Below, piece by piece: positions 41,244 through 49,656 of a stretch of DNA of 64,000 nt. This DNA is from Cryobacterium sp. GrIS_2_6. Its GTDB lineage: Bacteria > Actinomycetota > Actinomycetes > Actinomycetales > Microbacteriaceae. The DNA lies in assembly GCF_035984545.1 (NCBI RefSeq), contig NZ_JAXCHP010000002.1, forward strand, positions 53,590 to 117,589, in the 5' to 3' direction. Position numbers and translations under genes: made by a program. The notes under the pieces were generated by a model that saw only the letters and a program-made list of their open reading frames with translations, did not search any database and was not told where the DNA came from. Each line of letters begins with the position of its first letter. The first letter of the stretch is position 1.

Positions 41244-41561
41244 GCCAAAGCCTCACCAGCCCGGTCAACACCGCCCTCGCGGCGCAAGTCACGACATGAC
41301 ACGGCAGCGGGAAACGAGCCCGCAAAGTTACCCGTTCTGCCTGGCGTGTGAAACACAAGGGGAGGCTGTGTGATTGGTACAGATGTTAGATACCTGCCCT
41401 CAATCCGGGGGCTCTCCCAAGCCACAAGCAACGAAACATCACGGCAACTTACCCGAAAACAGGCTTCACCAAACGGTGGCACCCACACCTTGAATCTCGG
41501 GCAATGACGTCCCCGAAATTTAAGACTTAATGGACAACTTCCCGTCCTCGAACGGTGCCCG
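41244..41561. other. Intergenic region between converging genes
   Basis: Nothing recognisable; a GTTACCCG...CGGGC imperfect inverted repeat near 41300-41340 might serve termination. It separates the dehydrogenase from the replication gene. Confidence 0.3.
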
Positions 41562-43667
41562 TTACGCCGCCTCACCCAAGTACTGCCACCGGTTCTCCGG
41601 ATTGAGCACACCCGCACCCACCAACTCGAGCGCAGCACGGTGATCAGCACGATTCGTACTGGCCCGCGGATACCGCGGCCACACCCGCTCACCCCGCCCG
41701 CTCACCTCAAACAAAGGCCGGCTCGACACATGCGGGCGCCTCGGCCGACTCCTCGGGGCTGAATACATCGTGGACAGTTCCGCTTGCCACCACGCCCACA
41801 CTTCCCGCTCGATTCGATACCGCTCCGACCGAGCCAACAGGGTTCCCAGCACGTTCAGCTGCGACGCCGCCTGATTTCGGAGATCCTGCTTGGACCTGGC
41901 CCACCCGTCACGGTGAACAACCAGGAGCTTATAACGACGCAAACGACTAAGGATCGTGGCCGTATGCCGGGCCGTGACGCCCAAAAGACCAGCAGCGGAA
42001 TCAACAGTAAGACTCGGGTACTGCCGCAACAGGGCATAAAGCTTCCCCGCCAGATGCCCCAGGCCCCCACGAGTGAAGAGATCATGTCGTTGATCCGTGA
42101 GTTGCTCCTCCAACACGGCCACAAGGTGGGTCCGGGTGTTAAAGAGCTCAGCCACAGAACGACCCGGCGCTGACGTGTTTTCGTGCGGGGGGCGGGGGTT
42201 ATCTATTGGTTGTGACCGGACTGTGCGAGGGGCTGTGGATAACGTGGACGCTAGGCGCCATTCAGCGGCGTTGCCATCCTCGCTAGCACTGATCCGTTCG
42301 ACATACCCGGCCTTGGCGAGGGCTATGAGAGCCACTGCTGCGGTCGTACGTCCCAGGCCCCCCATCGGGCCCAGGTCCCGGATCGCGGCGGCCACAGTGC
42401 GCTTACCCGTCTGCAAGGTCAGGTAGGCCAGGGAACTGAGAATGGTTTGCTGATTGGAGGACGCTTCCGTGCGCCCCCACCGGCCCGGGCTGACCCGGAA
42501 CCGGGTCAGGAGGGCCTGAACGTCAGTCACGATCCCGTCCAGCTCGGACAGGTCCTGCGGCTCCCGCGCAGCCGGCAGGGGGCGTTGGAGCGCGGCGTAC
42601 TGCTGAGCTTTATCCCACTGCCGGCCGAGCCGGGCACGCGCCTCACCCGTAGCCCGGGGCCGACGGGAACCGCGCCCGGTGTTCTTCGTCCGGAAATGCT
42701 CCAAACCAGGTGCCGTTTTCACGGCGTGTTCCACGTCGGCCAGCTGCCAACCCGCGTTCGCCGCCGCCAGCAAACACATAAACCCCGTCCAGCTCGGGTT
42801 GCTGCCACCATCAATAGTGGCCATATGCGCGGTGCCAGCGGCACTCAGTCGCCGGTGCGACCGGTGGTGCGCGGTGACCGGTCCCGACGGTGCACTATCC
42901 TCCGCCCGAACGGAAGGCCTACGCGCCTCAAGCACCACGGCCAAAGCGGCCAAGTCCGCGATCATGGTCGACGGGGCAATCAAACTGTTCACACTCCCAC
43001 GCAACACGATGGAACTGCTCCCATCCCGGTGCGGAGACAAGGGCGGCCGCGCCGCACCCGTGACAGCGTTGAGCAACATGCCATGATCCAAACGACGAAA
43101 ATTCGCCCGCGCCGCACCCGCCACCAGGGCAACCGCACCCTTCGAAGCGCCCTCTTGGAGCGCGATCCAAATATGGCGGCCACCCGTTCCCGAGGACTGA
43201 CACACCACGTGCTCGATCGAGAGGGCATCCAATATGCGGGAGAGCACGTCGCACTCATCGACGGCTTCCTCCATCAACTCAGGGTCGACGCCGTGCTTAT
43301 CCTTGCCATCAAAGTCAAAACAAAGGACCCGGAATAACCCGGTCTCATCAGCCAGGTTCATCGCCCACGGCGTCGTGGGTGCGGCAGGACCAACCCGGTG
43401 GATCAGAGGGTAACTATTCTCATCCACACGCCCATACGCGTCGCGCTTCATCACACGAACCTGACCACGCGGGCTCATCCGACGCGTCAAAGCCCACGCA
43501 TCCCATCCTTCGGAAGACACGCCCACAAAAGTCGAAGAGTCAGGTACTAGGTCATAAACGTGCACATCGGTTACTATGAGAACACCTCCTCCTCGGAGTG
43601 GGTACACAAAAGCCTCCGGTTCATCCGGATCTTTTGATTGGCTCCAACCTCTACCGCCGGGAAGCAA
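41562..43667 (-). CDS. Replication protein with primase-like (AEP) domain
   Basis: The 701-residue frame starts at TTG 43667; a GTG further in (at ~43562) behind GAGGAGGAGG may be the true start. Residues ~110-190 contain FRVLCFDFDGKDKHG and SSGTGGRHIWIAL, the Asp-x-Asp and Ser/His motifs of archaeo-eukaryotic-type primases. The centre has a helical AEP-associated domain (SWTGFMCLLAAANAGWQLAD) and the C-terminal third winged-helix repeats (SLAYLTLQTGKRTVAAAIRD; LTVDSAAGLLGVTARHTATI). It is the best candidate for the replication initiator of the element. Confidence 0.75.
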   Translation of the reverse strand: MLPGGRGWSQSKDPDEPEAFVYPLRGGGVLIVTDVHVYDLVPDSSTFVGVSSEGWDAWALTRRMSPRGQVRVMKRDAYGRVDENSYPLIHRVGPAAPTTPWAMNLADETGLFRVLCFDFDGKDKHGVDPELMEEAVDECDVLSRILDALSIEHVVCQSSGTGGRHIWIALQEGASKGAVALVAGAARANFRRLDHGMLLNAVTGAARPPLSPHRDGSSSIVLRGSVNSLIAPSTMIADLAALAVVLEARRPSVRAEDSAPSGPVTAHHRSHRRLSAAGTAHMATIDGGSNPSWTGFMCLLAAANAGWQLADVEHAVKTAPGLEHFRTKNTGRGSRRPRATGEARARLGRQWDKAQQYAALQRPLPAAREPQDLSELDGIVTDVQALLTRFRVSPGRWGRTEASSNQQTILSSLAYLTLQTGKRTVAAAIRDLGPMGGLGRTTAAVALIALAKAGYVERISASEDGNAAEWRLASTLSTAPRTVRSQPIDNPRPPHENTSAPGRSVAELFNTRTHLVAVLEEQLTDQRHDLFTRGGLGHLAGKLYALLRQYPSLTVDSAAGLLGVTARHTATILSRLRRYKLLVVHRDGWARSKQDLRNQAASQLNVLGTLLARSERYRIEREVWAWWQAELSTMYSAPRSRPRRPHVSSRPLFEVSGRGERVWPRYPRASTNRADHRAALELVGAGVLNPENRWQYLGEAA

Positions 43668-43693
43668 GAGAAGGTTTGAGCTACGAAACTTAG

Positions 43694-43721
43694 AAGGCCC
43701 GTCGCGAAAGCGGCGGGTCTT
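43694..43721. terminator. Bidirectional-type hairpin terminator
   Basis: AAGGCCCGTCGC pairs with GCGGCGGGTCTT (two G-U) around GAAA. It lies just past the stop of the RHH-like gene on the minus strand and has TTTTCGTTT on its plus-strand side. Confidence 0.65.
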
Positions 43722-43726
43722 TTCGT

Positions 43727-43957
43727 TTAAGCGACGTCTGCGATAGGCAGCTCCATCTGACGAATAAGGATGTTGGTCTTGGGGGCGTACTCCGGCATGC
43801 CGAGGTCGTGGGCAAGCAGAATCGCAAGATAGTCGCTCATCGAGATACCGAGCTCATCGACTCGGCCTCGCGCGGCTTCCGCCAGCAGCGAGGAGGGCCG
43901 CGTGCCAAGAAGCTCGCGGGCTCCCTTGGACTTCCTTCCACCGTTTGATGTACGCAT
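43727..43957 (-). CDS. Small ribbon-helix-helix-like protein
   Basis: ATG 43957 (MRTSNGGRKSKGARELLGTR) is preferred to the in-frame ATG at 43969. The 76-residue product has a basic N-terminus and a predicted helix pair (ARGRVDELGISMSDYLAILL). It lies upstream of the replication gene on the same strand, separated by a terminator; it may control copy number, but this is inferred from position. Confidence 0.55.
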   Translation of the reverse strand: MRTSNGGRKSKGARELLGTRPSSLLAEAARGRVDELGISMSDYLAILLAHDLGMPEYAPKTNILIRQMELPIADVA

Positions 43958-44017
43958 GGGTCTACTCAACCGCTAACCGGTAACAGTTATCTCGACATTG
44001 GTTCGGCGTGTCGGACA

Positions 44018-44464
44018 TTAGTCCTCCCGGCTAACTTGATTGCTTGTCTCGCGGAGCTTCTGTCGCAGCTGAGATTTGCGGATGATCCACCGGTTAGCGA
44101 CGTGGAACGCGGGAATCTCACCGTTGTGCAGCCAGGTGTAGATCGTCTGCTTCGTTTTGCCCATGAGTAGCATGAGGTCGCGGTAGCTCATTTCGTCGTC
44201 GTAGCCGGCGAGCACATCGACGGGCGGCGGCGGTTCGGAAGAGGGCTGGTTGCTCGTTGATTCGAGCCACGCGCGAATCTCGACCTTGAAGAGGACCCAG
44301 GAGCCGACAATTAGGTGCCCGGGAATGACTCCACTTTTCAAGCGGGCAAGCACAGCAGGTTTCCCCACGCTGAGTATCTTCGCAAGGTTCGTGGTCGAGA
44401 GCGTTTCGGGGAAGGCTTCCCAGTAGGCGTCATCGTCCATCATGGGCGGTGTTGTCTCATTCAT
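44018..44464 (-). CDS. Protein with two excisionase-type HTH domains
   Basis: ATG 44464 (MNETTPPMMDDDAYWEAFPE) is chosen over an upstream open frame. The 148-residue product contains two tandem HTH_17 domains: residues ~20-65 (LSTTNLAKILSVGKPAVLAR) and ~95-140 (MSYRDLMLLMGKTKQTIYTW). Such double domains could bind two half sites and may regulate the adjacent transfer genes. Confidence 0.72.
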   Translation of the reverse strand: MNETTPPMMDDDAYWEAFPETLSTTNLAKILSVGKPAVLARLKSGVIPGHLIVGSWVLFKVEIRAWLESTSNQPSSEPPPPVDVLAGYDDEMSYRDLMLLMGKTKQTIYTWLHNGEIPAFHVANRWIIRKSQLRQKLRETSNQVSRED

Positions 44465-44657
44465 GTTCCGGTCGGAGTCGGCGAAAAAGCGGTCAGCTGG
44501 TCGGGTAAAGCTAAGACCGGCGGCGACAAACCGTCCGTCCGTTCTCTGTCCTGCATTATCCCAGCAGCTGGCACCCATCATGAGCGGTGCACCGTTCGCG
44601 GGTCCAGTACCACGGCGGCGTTGATAACCGGGTAGTTAGAGATCGATGCGGAGGCCA

Positions 44658-45743
44658 CTAGAAATTCCTCCTGCAGGAGTCAGGAGCGCACAGCTCCATG
44701 CCGAATAGGGCGTAGAACTCTTCCGGGTTGACATACCCGGCGGTGGAGGCTGGGCCTCCCTGGGCTACGCCGTCGGTGAGGGCAGAAACGGACGCGTCGG
44801 TGCTTCCAGTTTTATTGATTCGAATGTCGAGATGACATCCGGTGGAGGGGCCCTCGTTGCCGACGAGCGCGATCGGCTGGCTGGGGGTTACACGGTCTCC
44901 TTCTGTCACGGAAACATCGGAAAGTTTCATGTGCATGTACGTGACGTCATAGCCGGCGGGGGATTTGATGGTGACCTGGTAGCCGCCAACGTAGGTGACA
45001 GTGCCGCTGGTGATCGAGTAGATCTGGTCGCCGCACGGATTGGGGAAGTGCTGTAGGTCGTCTGCGGGGTGCCAGCTGCTTGCTCCGTGTGTGGGCGAGC
45101 TGCGCGGCCCGTAGTCATCGGTCATGGTGAAGCCAGGCGAGAGCGGAAACACGATGGATCCCGAGGTACAGCCTCCGCCGGCCCCTCCAGCAAGAGCCCT
45201 CACAACCTGATCAGCCGCGGTGAAGTATCTCGCGTAGTGGTACGGATCCGCGTTGCCCTGAACTTTGTGGGCGGCGATTGTGGGCTCGAGGCTTTCCCAA
45301 CCGGATACCGGGATGAGCGCCTTGAAGAAGTTGGTGGCGCTGATTGTCGGGTCCATCCGGTCTTCGTAGGACCCCCACGCGCCGTTGCCGCGTTGCTGGA
45401 ACAGCCCGCGGCTGTCCGGACCTGCGGTATCACCTCTGTCCAGCGCAACCAGGCTGGATTCGCCCATGGCGACCATCACTCCGATGACCTGGGCGTTGCG
45501 GCCCAGGTCCAGTGCGCTGGCCGCGTTCATTATGTGCGCGGCGTTTTTCAGTTGGGCGCTGGCATAGCCAGCGACAGGTTCCGCGGGCACGTGCTCAGGG
45601 TCGGCGGTTCCCGCCGGCCCTGAGCACGCGGTAGCCGCAGTCCCTCCCGACAGGAGCAGGACAATGAGGACGAAGAAGGCCAACAGGAGCACGAGCGGCG
45701 CGCCAATCAGGATCAGCGCACCCTTCCCTCGTGGCTCCGTCAT
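44658..45743 (-). CDS. Cell-wall hydrolase: lysozyme-like plus M23 peptidase-like domain (conjugal)
   Basis: The 361-residue product has an N-terminal membrane anchor (residues 8-35, ALILIGAPLVLLLAFFVLIV), a lysozyme-like domain (GVMVAMGESSLVALDRGD, then SRGLFQQRGNGAWGSYEDRM) and a C-terminal M23 fold with WHPADD, YMHMKL and TGCHLDIRI. In M23 enzymes the last motif is HxH; here it is His-Leu-Asp, so one zinc ligand would be Asp or the domain may be inactive. It would open peptidoglycan for the transfer channel. Confidence 0.87.
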   Translation of the reverse strand: MTEPRGKGALILIGAPLVLLLAFFVLIVLLLSGGTAATACSGPAGTADPEHVPAEPVAGYASAQLKNAAHIMNAASALDLGRNAQVIGVMVAMGESSLVALDRGDTAGPDSRGLFQQRGNGAWGSYEDRMDPTISATNFFKALIPVSGWESLEPTIAAHKVQGNADPYHYARYFTAADQVVRALAGGAGGGCTSGSIVFPLSPGFTMTDDYGPRSSPTHGASSWHPADDLQHFPNPCGDQIYSITSGTVTYVGGYQVTIKSPAGYDVTYMHMKLSDVSVTEGDRVTPSQPIALVGNEGPSTGCHLDIRINKTGSTDASVSALTDGVAQGGPASTAGYVNPEEFYALFGMELCAPDSCRRNF

Positions 45744-45744
45744 G

Positions 45745-46251
45745 TTATGCGCCTGCTGGACGGATGCGGTCAGCGAGCCACGGCGCGGTCGGACTCGTAC
45801 GGCTCAGGCTCACGTTGTAGAGGCCGGCGTCGGTGGGAACCTGCACGATGAGCGCGAACTCGGTGGAGCCGTCGTGAATCATGCCGGCGCCAGTTACGTG
45901 ATGAACAGGCACGTTAACGGGGTCGGTGCCTTCGTAAGCAGCGGCGCCGGCCTGCGTCATGAGCGGGTAGAGGCCATCGATCCATGCCCGGTAACGGAGG
46001 CCGGGCTGACCGAATGCGGTGACTGCTTTTTCGGCGGCAGCGATAGCCGCCGTCTGACTCGCCGCGGCGGCTTCCGGTACGGGAGCCACCGCCGCGTCAT
46101 CCTTGGGCGGGGCCGGGTTCGGGCCGCGCGTCAGCGCCGATGCGGTATTCGAGCCATCGGGACTGGAAGACGACGACGGCGTGGTGCCGACGCACCCGGA
46201 CAGCGTCAGGAGGACTGCGACGGTCATCGTTGCTGCTGTGGCACGCTTCAT
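45745..46251 (-). CDS. Lipoprotein of the transfer cluster
   Basis: ATG 46251 overlaps the stop of the ATPase gene (ATGA). The signal sequence has lipobox LSGC at residues 17-20. After a Ser/Pro/Ala linker, a folded domain (AEKAVTAFGQPGLRYRAWID, then GLYPLMTQAG and HHVTGAGMI) resembles accessory proteins of actinobacterial conjugation systems. It ends 1 base before the M23 gene. Confidence 0.75.
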   Translation of the reverse strand: MKRATAATMTVAVLLTLSGCVGTTPSSSSSPDGSNTASALTRGPNPAPPKDDAAVAPVPEAAAASQTAAIAAAEKAVTAFGQPGLRYRAWIDGLYPLMTQAGAAAYEGTDPVNVPVHHVTGAGMIHDGSTEFALIVQVPTDAGLYNVSLSRTSPTAPWLADRIRPAGA

Positions 46252-47513
46252 AGCCCGTTCGCCACTGTCGCGGTGACCTGGAGCCACGCTTCGCGCGTCG
46301 CCGGGGAGAGCGCGTCAAAGTTGAGGGTACCGCCGTCGACGAGTGCCTGGTCATGCGGCACGTCGAGCACGGCGCGGGTCAGCGAAGCGAAGTGACCGTG
46401 GAGACGACGGCTCAGTTGTGGGTCGACCAGCTTCGACGGGGCCGCGAGCACGGTGACAGCGTTACGCACCTTCTCGGCGTGGCCCTTTTCATAGAGCCCG
46501 TCAACAAGCCATGCAGCGCTGGCGGCAGTGTCCTCACGGATAGTGGAGACGATCACGACCTGATCGGCTGCGTCCAGCGCAGCTTCCCAATTGGAGGCCC
46601 GCATGTTGTTGCCCGTGTCAACGACAATCACCCGGTAGAACCGGCTGAGCGTGGCATGTAGCTCATTGAACGCCGTGGCATCGATGGTCGATGATGCCTT
46701 AGCGTCCTCGTCGGAGGCAAGCACGTCGAACTGCATCGAGCCCTGCGCTCGAACGTAGTTGTCCAAATCTCCGAGCTGGGCGTTGCGAACGTCGTTGAAG
46801 CGGGTGAGGTCGCGGAGCAGGTCGACGGCCGTGTTCTGATGGCGCGCCGGGATGGCCCGCCATCCAAGCGTGCCCCGAGTCTCGTTGTTGTCCCACGCGA
46901 GCGTGGAGCCGCCGCGGTGGGTTCCAAATGTGGCTGCGAGGAGGAGCGTTGCGGTGGTCTTGTGAGCTCCGCCCTTTGGATTGATGACGACGACAGTACG
47001 CGGGCCGCGCAGAGAGCGTTGAACGCTCTCAATCGCGACCCGGTGGCTTAGCTCGAACGCGCTGGGTGAGGGCGAGACCAGGCCGCCGGTGAGGCGCCTC
47101 ACTACGCCCTGCCAGCCCATCGCTGCGGGGCCCACGGGCGCCGGCGGCCGCGACTGCAAGAAATCGTTGAGCGTCAACCTCGCTGTTACCGCAGCGGGGG
47201 GTAGAGCCTCAACGGAGGTGGGGGGTGTTGGCGTGATGACAGCGGCAGATGCGTCGAGGTCAGTCAGAGCCTCCACACGCCCATCTGGGTGCACTGCCAA
47301 GAGTTGCTCACCGAGCGCGTCACGGGTGGTGAGTCGCACGGGGCGCCCCAAGTCGTTTGCGGCGGCGGTAACGAGGGCGAGGATTTCCGCCCTCACCGCC
47401 TGGCCATCAGCTCCCGACACGGACTGGGATATGCCGTTGATCGAAACGGATCCGGTCGCGTCCGCGGCAACCGTGGCCTCGATCTTGGGAAACAGGGGAA
47501 CGGTGTCGATCAT
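46248..47513 (-). CDS. MinD/ParA-like ATPase of the transfer cluster
   Basis: The 421-residue product has an N-terminal domain of ~150 residues and a P-loop ATPase domain with VVVINPKGGAHKTTATLLLA (deviant Walker A), RVIVVDTGNNM and the DQVVIVSTIRED segment. Such ATPases occur in actinobacterial conjugation clusters and may position the machinery. It overlaps the HTH gene upstream and the lipoprotein gene downstream, each by ATGA. Confidence 0.85.
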   Translation of the reverse strand: MIDTVPLFPKIEATVAADATGSVSINGISQSVSGADGQAVRAEILALVTAAANDLGRPVRLTTRDALGEQLLAVHPDGRVEALTDLDASAAVITPTPPTSVEALPPAAVTARLTLNDFLQSRPPAPVGPAAMGWQGVVRRLTGGLVSPSPSAFELSHRVAIESVQRSLRGPRTVVVINPKGGAHKTTATLLLAATFGTHRGGSTLAWDNNETRGTLGWRAIPARHQNTAVDLLRDLTRFNDVRNAQLGDLDNYVRAQGSMQFDVLASDEDAKASSTIDATAFNELHATLSRFYRVIVVDTGNNMRASNWEAALDAADQVVIVSTIREDTAASAAWLVDGLYEKGHAEKVRNAVTVLAAPSKLVDPQLSRRLHGHFASLTRAVLDVPHDQALVDGGTLNFDALSPATREAWLQVTATVANGL

Positions 47514-47785
47514 GACAGGCCTCTCTCGGCGACGGATGAGCTGAGTGCAGCGTCTTGGTTGTGATGGCTAAGCAGATAGGTGCGCAGTTGGTCGCGGGCG
47601 ATCCGCCAGCTCTTACCGATTTTCACGCCCGGCAGCCGCGTGCTCGCGGCGCTACTCGTCAGGAGGTTTCGCACGTTGCGTTCCTCCAGATTGAGGACGT
47701 GCGCGACGTCACTGACACTGAGCATGTCGCCATAGGCGCGCAGCATAGTGTCGGGCCAGCTCGACGCCACTGAAATGTCTTCCAC
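47510..47785 (-). CDS. Excisionase-type HTH regulator
   Basis: GTG 47785 (VEDISVASSWPD) fits best. The 91-residue product has one HTH_17 domain (LSVSDVAHVLNLEERNVRNL, then PGVKIGKSWRIARDQLRTYL). As the first gene of the leftward operon facing the transfer operon, it could control both through the region at 47786-47964. Confidence 0.72.
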   Translation of the reverse strand: MEDISVASSWPDTMLRAYGDMLSVSDVAHVLNLEERNVRNLLTSSAASTRLPGVKIGKSWRIARDQLRTYLLSHHNQDAALSSSVAERGLS

Positions 47786-47918
47786 GCTCCGATGATATCC
47801 GAATTGGTCAAATTTGCACACATAAGTACAAATGAGACCATTTTAGGTATTATGCTTTAAAGCGTGAGGCACCCCGAAATGGGGGGACGGATGAACTCAT
47901 TATGGGGGCTGGCGGTGT

Positions 47919-47938
47919 GACAGCAAAGAATTGCTGTC
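47919..47938. promoter_or_regulatory. Stem-loop in the divergent control region of the transfer genes
   Basis: GACAGCAA-AGAA-TTGCTGTC is a perfect 8-base inverted repeat, 26 bases before the first gene of the rightward transfer operon. TAGGTATTATGCTTTAAAG upstream (about 47846-47864) contains a plausible -10. It may be an operator or a 5' leader hairpin. Confidence 0.55.
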
Positions 47939-47964
47939 GACCACCACTGGAGGGGGATGAACGC

Positions 47965-48591
47965 ATGACCAACGAGAACCCGTGGCTCATTGGCCCAGAA
48001 CAGCCGCCTGAGCCGGGCGTTGCCGCCGAGCCTCAGCCGCGCCGTGATGCACGATTCGGGGCCACTGCACCTCAGCTGGGAGTACCCGAACCGGACACCG
48101 CCGATCGCCTGCCCCGCCGCGAGGCGGTGTGGCCGGCAACGGTCTGGTGGCTCGGAGTCCATGGCGGTGCGGGCGAATCAACACTCACGACTCTCGCCGT
48201 CGGCACACGCCCCGCCGATCACGCGTGGCCCATGCCGGTCACGCCCGGTACGACGCACCGCGTTGTGCTCGTGGCGCGCACCAACTACTCGGGGCTGACG
48301 GCCGCACAGCGGGCCGCGACCGAATGGGCCGCCAACACTCTCGGTAACAGCGTGCAACTCGCTGGCCTCGTGCTCGTCGCGGATGCGCCCGGCCGCCGGC
48401 CGAAGGCACTCCGCGATTTGGAACAGCTCATCGCCGGGGGCGTGCCCCGCGTCTGGCATCTGCCTTGGGTAGACGCCTGGCGTCTCGGTCCCGCGACCGC
48501 TGACGATCAACTCCCCAAAGAATTCCGCGAACTCTTCGCAGATCTTTCCCTGGCCCTTCCGAACGCTCCCACTCACAACCGAAAGGCCTAA
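47965..48591 (+). CDS. DUF6668-like protein of the transfer operon
   Basis: ATG 47965 follows GGAGGGGG. The 208-residue product has a degenerate P-loop-like segment WWLGVHGGAGESTLTTLAVG and THRVVLVARTNYSGLTAAQR, so it looks like a ParA/MinD-fold protein without the Walker Lys. It opens the rightward operon. Function unknown; the fold suggests a regulatory or scaffold role. Confidence 0.7.
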   Translation: MTNENPWLIGPEQPPEPGVAAEPQPRRDARFGATAPQLGVPEPDTADRLPRREAVWPATVWWLGVHGGAGESTLTTLAVGTRPADHAWPMPVTPGTTHRVVLVARTNYSGLTAAQRAATEWAANTLGNSVQLAGLVLVADAPGRRPKALRDLEQLIAGGVPRVWHLPWVDAWRLGPATADDQLPKEFRELFADLSLALPNAPTHNRKA

Positions 48592-48593
48592 CA

Positions 48594-48896
48594 ATGTCCC
48601 TCTCTACTGCCGGCGTAGACGTCCTTAACGCCCTGGGGCCTCTGCTGGCCGCACTCCCAGACCCGGCGCCTGTCGCCCCTCCCGGGTTCGAGGCCGTAGG
48701 TACGATCCTTGCCTGGGCCAAGTGGGTCGGCCTGATCGCGGCCATTCTTTCTCTGATCGCGGTCGCCGTGATGTTCATGTTTAACTCACGCCGCGGCGAA
48801 GGGGGCGAGCACGTCAAGACTTTCGTATCAATACTTGTCGGCGTCATGATCATCGGCGCGGCAACCGCTCTCGTCGGATTCATTTCCGGCTCCTAG
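48594..48896 (+). CDS. VirB2/TrbC-like small membrane protein
   Basis: The 100-residue product has a Pro-rich N-terminus and two transmembrane helices (residues ~40-64 and 75-98) joined by NSRRGEGGEHVK. This is the pilin/VirB2-like layout in actinobacterial conjugation clusters. Its two-helix unit is repeated inside the protein at 49657. Confidence 0.75.
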   Translation: MSLSTAGVDVLNALGPLLAALPDPAPVAPPGFEAVGTILAWAKWVGLIAAILSLIAVAVMFMFNSRRGEGGEHVKTFVSILVGVMIIGAATALVGFISGS

Positions 48897-48926
48897 CCAC
48901 TGTCCCCGCTCTCGAAGGAGTGACGC

Positions 48927-49655
48927 ATGACCAACATTGAGCCAAGAAGCCCGTTCCGCGGACGAGGCTTCATCGCCGCTTCAATCGTGGTTGGCGTCAT
49001 CGCCCTCGCCGCGATCATCGTCCTCATATCATCCCTTGCCCGCAGCAGCGATGACCCCAAAGCAACACCATCAAACGTGCCCTCGTCGACGTCAACTGCC
49101 GTTGCGGGCGACAAGAGCGTATGCGGTCTCGACGGGTTCGAAACCAAGAGCACGCTCACTCAAGCTCCCAAAAATGAATGGGAACTCGTCGGGACGGTAG
49201 CGGCACCAACCGAGCCGACGTCCGCTGGGCCTGGAGTCACTGACGAGGGCTTCCGCAGCTGCTATGCCCACACCGCCAAAGGTGCTTTATACGCGGCCGT
49301 TAATTGGTTCGCACTGTCGTCAGACGCTCGCAATATTCCCAAGCTTCCCTCCCTAGTGGAGCCAGGGGCGGGACGTGATGCAGCCATTGCGGCCGCCACA
49401 TCGTCGCCCACAGCGCCCTCGGATACGCGCCTCCAAGTGGCCGGGTTCAAGATCAACTCATACGACGGCCAAGAAGCCGTCATTGATGTTGCGTGGACTG
49501 TGACCTCAAAAAACGGCGTTCTTGTGAGCCTACCCACAGTCCTGCACTGGATAGGTGGTGACTGGAAGATTGTGCTGACGGACAAGGGCACCTTCCCCTA
49601 CACCTCCTCGCCGCTGAAGAACTTAGGCGGATACATTCCGTGGGCAGGAGTTTGA
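48927..49655 (+). CDS. Single-pass membrane protein of the transfer operon (VirB8/TcpC-like candidate)
   Basis: ATG 48927 follows GAAGGAG. The 242-residue product has an N-terminal helix (GFIAASIVVGVIALAAIIVL), a Ser/Thr/Pro linker and an extracytoplasmic domain with two cysteines (KSVCGLDGF, FRSCYAHTAKG) and a C-terminal strand-rich part (DVAWTVTSKNGVLVSLPTVL). Topology resembles VirB8-like assembly factors. Confidence 0.7.
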   Translation: MTNIEPRSPFRGRGFIAASIVVGVIALAAIIVLISSLARSSDDPKATPSNVPSSTSTAVAGDKSVCGLDGFETKSTLTQAPKNEWELVGTVAAPTEPTSAGPGVTDEGFRSCYAHTAKGALYAAVNWFALSSDARNIPKLPSLVEPGAGRDAAIAAATSSPTAPSDTRLQVAGFKINSYDGQEAVIDVAWTVTSKNGVLVSLPTVLHWIGGDWKIVLTDKGTFPYTSSPLKNLGGYIPWAGV

Positions 49656-49656
49656 G

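Noticed and set aside
41784..43337. Long plus-strand frames opposite the replication gene
   Set aside because: No start signals or recognisable domains; composition typical of antisense frames.
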